A program made the translations under genes and the position numbers. Below the pieces are notes generated by a model. The model saw nothing but the letters and a program-made list of their open reading frames with translations, did not search any database and was not told where the DNA came from. DNA of 64,000 nt from Iris pallida (Eukaryota > Streptophyta > Magnoliopsida > Asparagales > Iridaceae), in the NCBI GenBank assembly GCA_029216955.1, contig JANAVB010006998.1, forward strand, positions 3,336,192-3,400,191. Direction: 5' to 3'. Numbering within the stretch: the stretch's first letter is position 1; each line of letters starts with the position of its first letter. Shown in pieces: positions 57,556 through 64,000 of this stretch.

Positions 57556-59950
57556 CTAGAACAGATGAGGATACTTCTCCCTCATATCAGCCTTTCGCTC
57601 CCAGTTCGACTCGCTTGGGGAGTTGTGACGCCACTCCACTATGACTAGTAAAATCACAGTGTTTCGCAGCTTCTTCTCTCTACGATCCAAGATCCTTATC
57701 GGCTGCTCCGGTACTGTGAGACTTGGTCCAATTTCCCGCTCTGAGTAATCCAAAATATGGCTCGGGTCTAGTATATAGCGCCTCAGCTGTGATATGTTGA
57801 GGATGTTGTGCACGCTCTCGCGGTTAGGTGGAAGAGCCACTCTGTATGCTACTTCTCTAACTCTGCTTAGCACTTCAAATGGATATGCCTAGGACTAAGC
57901 TTTCCAAGCTCTACCGAATCTGATAGTGCCTTTGGTAGGGGAAATCCTAACAAAGACTTTGTCTCATGTCTCGAACTCCAGTGTTCGGCATTTACTGTCA
58001 ATCCAATGCTTTTGGCGGTCCTGTGCAACCCTCAATGTCTCTCTGATCATCTTTATTTTCTCCGCAGCCTCAGTGACCATCTCTGGCCCAATCTTGACTC
58101 GATCTCCTACGTCCTCCCAAGCTAGTAAAGTATGACAACGACATCCATACAATGCCTCAAATGGGGTCGTACAGATGCTGGCCTGGTAGCTAGTTATAAG
58201 AGGACTAGACTAGGTGTAAATGATCTTCCCAAGATCCTTCAAACTATAAGATGCATGATCTCAGCATGTCCTTTAGCGTCTGGATAGTCCTTTCTGACTA
58301 TTCATCAGTCTGTGGATGGTATGCGGTGCTGAATTTTAATTGAGTACCCAAGCTTTCCTGCAGACACTTCCAGTAGTGTGAGGTGAACCGGCTATCTCTG
58401 TCTGATACGACGCTGACTGGAACTCTGTGAAGCCTGTAGATATTTTACATGTAAAGAGCTGCTAACCTCTCGGTGGATAAAGCAATCTTGAAGGGGATAA
58501 AGTGGGCAGACTTGGTCAGTCTGTCCATAATTATCCAGGTTGCATTCTTCCCTCCTTGGGATTTAGGTAATCCCATTACGAAGTCCATGGTAATATGCTC
58601 CTATTTCCACTCCAGAATGGAAAGCGGCTGTAGCAATCCTATTGGCCTTTGACGGACCGCCTTCACCTGCTGGCAGATCAAGCACTTGGAGAAGAATTTG
58701 GTCATGTCTTTTTTCATTCCAAGCCACCATACATGTACTCTCATGTCTTTGTCCATTTTGTTTGCTCTTGGATGAATGGAATGCTGCGACTGATGTGCCT
58801 CCTGCATCAATTCGTTCCTCAATTCATCAGTCGACACGCAAAGTCTTGTGCTATGTCTTAATGCTCCAACTCCAGCTATTGAGAAACCCTCAAGTGTTTT
58901 GGCTAACACTCGATCTCTCAGCTTGCACAGTATCTTATCCTGGAATTGAGTCTTCTTTACTTTGTTGTTTCGGTTGGACTGGACTAGTAATTGCATCATG
59001 GTCGAGTCAACTCCTTGTACTGTAGCTTTTTTTTAAGCTTCAACATCACTGCTTCTGGTAGCACAATCTCTAGCCCAAGTTTCTCCATGTCTTCTAGCAG
59101 ATGTCGGTCCTTTGTTAGAAACATAGCCATTGGGTACCGACTAAGCGCATCAACAACTACATTAGCCTTACCCGGATGGTACTGGAAATTGATATCAAAA
59201 TCCTTCATGGGCTCCAGCCATCGCCTCTGGTGCATGTCGTGCTCCTTTTGTGTAAAGACATACTTGAGACTTTTGTGGTACATGTATATCTCTACCCTTT
59301 CGCCGTATAGGTAGTGCTTCTAGATCTTCAAGGCGTAGATGACCGCTGCTAGCTCTAGGTCATACGTCGGGCAGTTCTTCTTATGGTTTCATGACTACCA
59401 AGAAGCATAAGCAATTACCTTTCCATGCTGCTGTAGTACATATCCCATTCCCTTGCCGGAAGCAAAGCTATAGATGGAGAATCCACCTGATCCTGAGGGT
59501 AGCGACAATATTGGTGATAATGTCAACCTTTTTTTCGATTCCTCAAATGATGCCTGGCATGCCTCAGTCCAGACGAATTCTTCTTTCTTCCTGTGGTTAG
59601 CTTTGTCATAGGCTCAGCAATTCTGGCGAAGTCTTTCACAAACTTCCTGTAATACCCAGCTATGCCCAAGAAGCTTATGATCTCTATAACTGAACTGGGC
59701 ATCATCCATGTCTCTACGGCAGCTATCTTCTTGGGATCCACTGATATGCCTTCTCCTGTGACAATGTGGCCGAGAAAGTCCACCTTGTCTAAGAAGAACT
59801 CGCACTTGGACAGCTTACCATATAGCTTCTCCTTCCTAAGTGTCTCCAAGACTATCCGTAAGTGCTGCTCATATTCTTCTTTGATCTTCGAGTAGATCAG
59901 AACGTTGTCGATAAAGAAAATAACAAACTGGTCCAGGTACTCATGGAAGA
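57556..59950 (-). pseudogene. Second gypsy pol remnant: RT, RNase H, integrase
   Basis: A decayed minus-strand pol in several frames. 59523-59950 is RT (FHEYLDQFVIFFIDNVLIYSK), with FIDN in place of the catalytic FIDD, then FLGIAGYYRKFV. 58996-59283 covers the end of RNase H ([31 protein letters not shown]). 58601-58999 has the integrase H2C2 finger (EAHQSQHSIHP...CLICQQVK) and LSILEWK. About 58160-58600 still encodes integrase core words but is full of stops. 57964-58152 and 57556-57873 are the C-terminal region (LLAWEDVGDRVKIGPEMV, VAYRVALPPN, ISQLRRYILDPSHILDYSE). Relative to the first gypsy element it is older. The insertion at 59951 cuts RT just upstream of FHEYLDQF. Confidence 0.87.
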
Positions 59951-62134
59951 TGTCACGACCCGTACCCACTTTTTCGGATACGAGACGTGTCCAAGCCAGC
60001 CTACGCCGCAGAGTCGGCGGTAGAACGCTGTCACGGCCAAGATGCTCAAAATTACAAAGTATAACATTTGCTACTCATTCACATTTCTAAATTTATTACA
60101 ACAGTTACAAAATTTATAATTTTGAAGAAAGTACAAGGTTCTCACAGTTAATGAAAATGATACCACTGTTATCTATTTCTAGGTTTTCGTCTGCAAGTAC
60201 ACCCGTACCTTCCAAAGCTAAGTGAAGTCACAGCTAACCTGAAAAATATTGGTTTTTTGTCAGGAATGGAACAAGCACACAAACCGACGGTAATACAAAA
60301 ATACAATAGAATTCATAAGACATGAAAATAACATATGTTAGATAAAAACTAGAAAGTAACTGATGTTATGGCAAGCGGTGAAGAAACCCAGAAAACAAAT
60401 AAAAGACAACTATCTATGTGGTTTGAAATATCCTTTTCGACATGTGAATGGCTAAGGGGTAAATACAGCACCATGCACGTGTCGTGTGCTATCAGTCAAG
60501 ATCAGACATATTGGGATGGTAAGGGGTAGTTCACACGTCTACTAAGATATTTCCCGTTCCGACTAGTACTCATGGACTCGAACATGTCACGAAACACGAA
60601 AACATGATAATCACAAAATATAGTAAGTAGAGTCCCATGATACTAATTTCTATGTGACGAGCGTGTCAACAAGCAGCAAGATATATGTATAAATATGAAA
60701 CCTAAAAACTACTATGAATCAAAAAACAATCAGAAAGTGCACTTGCCTGAGGTCCTGTGCTGGTGAAACCGATAATACTATACCACTCAGTGAGCCACAA
60801 CAGTCAACACATGCAAAAGTATCCGGATGCTGGAAAAAATATTTCCAATATTTTTAGAATAGTCAAATTAGCTAGAATTTCCTGTCCTTAAGTCCAATTC
60901 TGGACACAGGGGCAAAACGGTAATTTCGGGTCAAAAAGGTATCCGTCGTTGGACCCGCTTTACACCGAAAAGTGTGCCAGAGTCAATGGTCTCTAAAGTA
61001 GTTAAACTATATGTCTACAAATTTATTTTGATGATACGAACCCAATCGTATGTCCAATGTTAGATTTCTATAGGCCGTGCACAAAATTGCCCTTTGAGTC
61101 GGATCGTGAGGCCCACAAAACGGCGATCCGATCAACTGTCTCAGAATTGGAGAAAACTTGGCATACAAGACCAGAAAAGTGATACTGTCCTGTTGGCGAA
61201 AGTTTTATCTCAATATGACGAACATGTACAAAGTAATTGAAAATTTTACAAAGGGGCCGATACGGTAAATTTCAACGGATACGCATCAAATTCGTCACGC
61301 ACACGCAACCAATTTGAATTCCGTCAAAGCCCACACGTACAAGAAGCCATTATACACCTTTCGATGCTTTCGATTCGCAACCACGTCGTCCAGATTGACG
61401 GGACGCACGTCGTATCGGAGAAATTTTCTAGATTTTTAATATTTTAAAACAGTTTTTTGGTCAATTTGGGTTGCCGATTTCTCAGCACTCGGTCGATAAA
61501 ATTGATTCCTGTAAACTGGGTTTCAGAGTCCTATAGGTTGCCTATAAGTCTTCTTAATTCGATTTCAATAATACCTAATATCCTGGCAGTAAAATGGCTT
61601 CCAAGTTGGGTTTTGTGTCCGTTACAAACTCTGTTTACGAAGAAAGTTTTCGTCGACTTCGAGTCAATTTCTCGGACAGTAGGGTTATCTATACACAAAT
61701 CTATCGAGCGGGGTTTCAAGGGGGTTATATGATCTACGCATACGAGTTTATAAATTCAAAAACGACCACAAAACAGTGGAGGAAATCGAAGGAGAAGTTG
61801 GTACCTCGGTTTGGAATCGGGGTAGTGCAATACCCTGTTTCACGTGCGTGCGCGGTTCAATCGCCGTCCGACGACTCGTACTACAGTGCACGATCGCGGA
61901 TGGCTGCCCAGGTTGACAGGGAAGTCGCGGGGAGGCGCTCAGCATTTTTAGGGTTGTTTCTCCTCTCGGTCTCTCTTGACTTCTTCTACAAATCGTCGTG
62001 GGGGAAGGATTCCGCTCGGCCGGGTTTGGGGATGCCCGGGCTCAGGCTTGTGCCCTGGGCTGGGGATGGGTTTGCTGTTGCTTTATTTGGGTTGGGATTT
62101 CCTTTGTTTTTCTTTTTCGTTTCTGTTTTGATAT
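59951..62134. mobile_element. LTR inserted in the second gypsy RT (right end not seen)
   Basis: It starts TGTCACGACCCGTACCC exactly within RT coding sequence, then agcctacgccgcagagtcggcggtagaacgctgt, the end motif shared with the solo LTR at 25382-29190 and the LARD LTRs. The expected target copy is gaaga (59946-59950), but the other end is beyond the TA tract or beyond the window. No domain was recognised. The 202-codon plus-strand frame at 61594-62202 runs into the TA microsatellite and has no known domain; I regard it as LTR sequence. Confidence 0.72.
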
Positions 62135-62156
62135 ATCTATATATATATATAATAAT

Positions 62157-62200
<44 letters not shown>

Positions 62201-62214
62201 AATTTTTTTTTTAG

Positions 62215-62283
<69 letters not shown>

Positions 62284-62285
62284 AG

Positions 62286-62322
<37 letters not shown>

Positions 62323-62521
62323 TGTATATATATAGGTGTATATATGTATGTATATGTATATATATACATATACATATACCTATATATATTTATATATACA
62401 TACACATATACACCTATATATATATATATATTTATATATATAAAAAAATATATATATATATTTATATATATATACATATACACCTATATATATATTTATA
62501 TATACATACATATATACACCT
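62135..62521. repeat. TA-rich microsatellite with tatatacacc variants
   Basis: About 390 bp of TA dinucleotides broken by aggtgtata and atacaccta words; the two variants are reverse complements, so the tract can fold on itself. Frames across it (YIYIYIYI) are artefacts. Confidence 0.95.
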
Positions 62522-62522
62522 A

Positions 62523-64000
62523 TTTTTTTTTTTTTAAAACAAAGCTTTATTGAATTAAAGGAGCAAAAGTCAAAGATACATCAAACAAAACTAAATGAAA
62601 TTCGTAGGAACATCTTTCTTGTGCTTGCATCTCTGAAGCGCCTTTGAGACTTGTCGTCTAACTTCTTTTTCCAGTTGGACCCCTGTGAATGTGTACTCCT
62701 CATACCTCCATTTATTCCTATTTTTCCAAAGCACCCACATGATAGCACCAATAACCACTTCTTTCAAATATAAGTTAGGTGGTCTCCACCAAGCAACAAA
62801 ACGTTGCAACAGAGTCAGTTGTGGCATGGGCATCCCGAAATAAGTGCTGATTATAGTCCACACCAAAGATGAGAGTTCCCCCTCATTGAAGATATGCTCC
62901 ACTGATTCTTCGGATGGCTGCACGCAGCAATGACATCTGGATGGTAGCTGATAACTCATCGTACGTACCTTGTCATCGGTTGGCAGTTTTCCATGCAATA
63001 TACGCCAAAGTAGAATAGACCACTTCACTGGTATGCACGAGCTCCATATATGAGCGAAGTGATCCTGAATAGGTGCCTGCATACGGATTGCCGCCCAAGC
63101 CGTCGAGACAGTGAATCTGCCAGAGGCGGTCGACGTCCAAATCCAATCTCCATTCTCAGCTTGAGCAATATAATGTGCTGAGAGTTCACGTCCTCGAAGG
63201 AGACGACGCCAAATATGGGAACAGTTTTGAGGAGCCCCTGCCTCATCCAGGGTTTGGAACTTACAGTAGCGCGCGAGAAGGAAACGTTGCCACAAGCCAT
63301 CTCTTGTTTTCAGTTTCCACCACAACTTGACAGTGAAAGCATTCATCGTTTCTTGTAAGCTTCGCACGCCTAGCCCAGCTTCAACAATAGGCCTCGCCAT
63401 GGATGGCCAACTAGACCATATATGTTTCTGAAATCCCTCCGCTGAGCCCCAAAAGAATCTTACGAACATATCTTCAAGTCGATTGAGAACAGTTTGTGGC
63501 GGATTGCAGGCCGCTAATGTATACATAGGAATTGAGGTTAGTACCGATTTAATCAGTGTCAGCTTACCTCCATATGATAACGTCTTTTGCTGCCAGCCTT
63601 CTAGACGCCGTCTAACTTTTTGGATAAGCTCCTCATATATGGTAGCACTCCTCATGCCCACCGTCATCGGACAGCCAAGATACGTGAATGGCAGATTAGC
63701 TATCCCGAAGCCCGTAATTGCACGAAGCTCATCATGTCGCTCAAATTCTTGGGGCACATAAATGGAAGATTTGGCCGCATTGATTAGCTGTCCGGAGACA
63801 CGCTTATATCGACGCAGCAGACCATGAACCAACTGTACAGATCGGACATCCCCTGAGGACAATATCAAAATATCATCAGCAAAAGCCAAATGGCTTATCC
63901 CAGGGCAACCACTGGGGGCATAATAATGAGAGAAAGATTTGTTCTGCAGCAGTAAGTTAAGGTTGCGCAAAAGAACTTCAGCCGCAATAATGAATAAGGC
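62523..64000 (-). mobile_element. Second LINE (L1-type), 3' part, cut by the window edge
   Basis: A T13 run at 62523-62535 marks the minus-strand poly(A) tail. A 3' UTR of only about 55 bp follows, with an aataaa-type signal (caataaagctttg on the minus strand), and then ORF2. The element continues past 64000. It is not the same family as the LINE at 3-8.7 kb, since the RT and zf-RVT regions differ widely and the tail sequence is unlike. Confidence 0.9.
62591..64000 (-). CDS. LINE ORF2 C-terminal half, partial (RT end and zf-RVT)
   Basis: The frame is open from the window edge to a stop at 62591, about 470 codons. The RT catalytic motif is FADD (HLAFADDILIL), followed by the thumb region FTYLGCPMTVG, GWQQKTLSYGGKLTLIKSVL and FFWGS. 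The C-terminal zf-RVT-type domain has IPVKWSILLWRILHGKLPT and CHCCVQPSEESVEHIF; the usual later FxxC cysteine is replaced (FNEGEL), which may weaken zinc binding. The tail WVLWKNRNKWRYEEY is the standard plant L1 ORF2 end. I see no stop or frameshift in this part. Confidence 0.93.
   Translation of the reverse strand, partial: ALFIIAAEVLLRNLNLLLQNKSFSHYYAPSGCPGISHLAFADDILILSSGDVRSVQLVHGLLRRYKRVSGQLINAAKSSIYVPQEFERHDELRAITGFGIANLPFTYLGCPMTVGMRSATIYEELIQKVRRRLEGWQQKTLSYGGKLTLIKSVLTSIPMYTLAACNPPQTVLNRLEDMFVRFFWGSAEGFQKHIWSSWPSMARPIVEAGLGVRSLQETMNAFTVKLWWKLKTRDGLWQRFLLARYCKFQTLDEAGAPQNCSHIWRRLLRGRELSAHYIAQAENGDWIWTSTASGRFTVSTAWAAIRMQAPIQDHFAHIWSSCIPVKWSILLWRILHGKLPTDDKVRTMSYQLPSRCHCCVQPSEESVEHIFNEGELSSLVWTIISTYFGMPMPQLTLLQRFVAWWRPPNLYLKEVVIGAIMWVLWKNRNKWRYEEYTFTGVQLEKEVRRQVSKALQRCKHKKDVPTNFI

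Noticed and set aside
62211..62553. YIYIYI-rich frames on both strands
   Set aside because: Translation of the TA microsatellite.

Overview
The window reads as a repeat-rich intergenic stretch of a flowering-plant nuclear genome. Nearly all recognisable coding sequence belongs to transposable elements: two L1-type LINEs, one Ty1/copia element, at least two Ty3/gypsy elements, several non-autonomous or solo LTR units, a CACTA-type terminus and possibly a hAT-type terminus. The DUF4283/zf-CCHC_4 type LINE ORF1, the zf-RVT domains in LINE ORF2, the TNT1/Tork-like copia polyprotein and primer sites matching plant initiator tRNA-Met and tRNA-Ile all point to an angiosperm. The species cannot be told from the sequence. 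I found no convincing host protein-coding gene, rRNA gene or tRNA gene.

Layout. 1-2.75 kb: AT-rich DNA with one 39-bp minisatellite. 2.97-8.69 kb: near full-length LINE on the minus strand (ORF1 intact, ORF2 with one frameshift and one nonsense codon), bracketed by two copies of a 66-bp motif. 9.5-9.7 kb: GA-rich microsatellites. About 9.78-10.04 kb: CACTA-like end. 10,245-15,969: complete copia element on the minus strand with 804-bp LTRs, AGCCT target duplication, initiator-Met primer site and polypurine tract. 18,298-19,384: putative solo LTR.

21,270-53,416 is one nested block. A gypsy element (minus strand, 3.07-kb LTRs, tRNA-Ile primer site, decayed gag-pol) was hit three times. A 3.8-kb solo LTR sits inside its integrase (target duplication GGTAC). 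A 10.4-kb unit with 4.1-4.2-kb LTRs and only 2 kb of internal DNA (LARD-like) sits in its right LTR (tcggg/ccggg). A 7.8-kb non-coding LTR element (2.16-kb LTRs, GTGTT duplication) lies further along the same LTR. Removing the inserts and the extra target-site copies leaves a right LTR of about 3,088 bp against 3,070 bp on the left, which supports the reconstruction.

53.4-55.1 kb: AT-rich DNA with GGGCCGG-rich blocks that may be the edge of a hAT-like element. From 55,105 a second gypsy element begins (2.38-kb LTR, heavily decayed pol), interrupted at 59,951 by another LTR that runs into a long TA-rich microsatellite. A second LINE (minus strand, ORF2 open through the window edge) starts at 62,523.

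The most unusual structures are in the non-coding LTR DNA: a roughly 24-bp periodic CATGCGGC array in the gypsy LTRs (about 26 units per LTR), an 18-bp array in the LARD LTRs, a cluster of hairpin-forming repeats inside the 44-52 kb element, tandem hairpins in the copia LTR, and a GCCGCAG...CGGCGGTAGAACG end motif shared by otherwise different LTR families.
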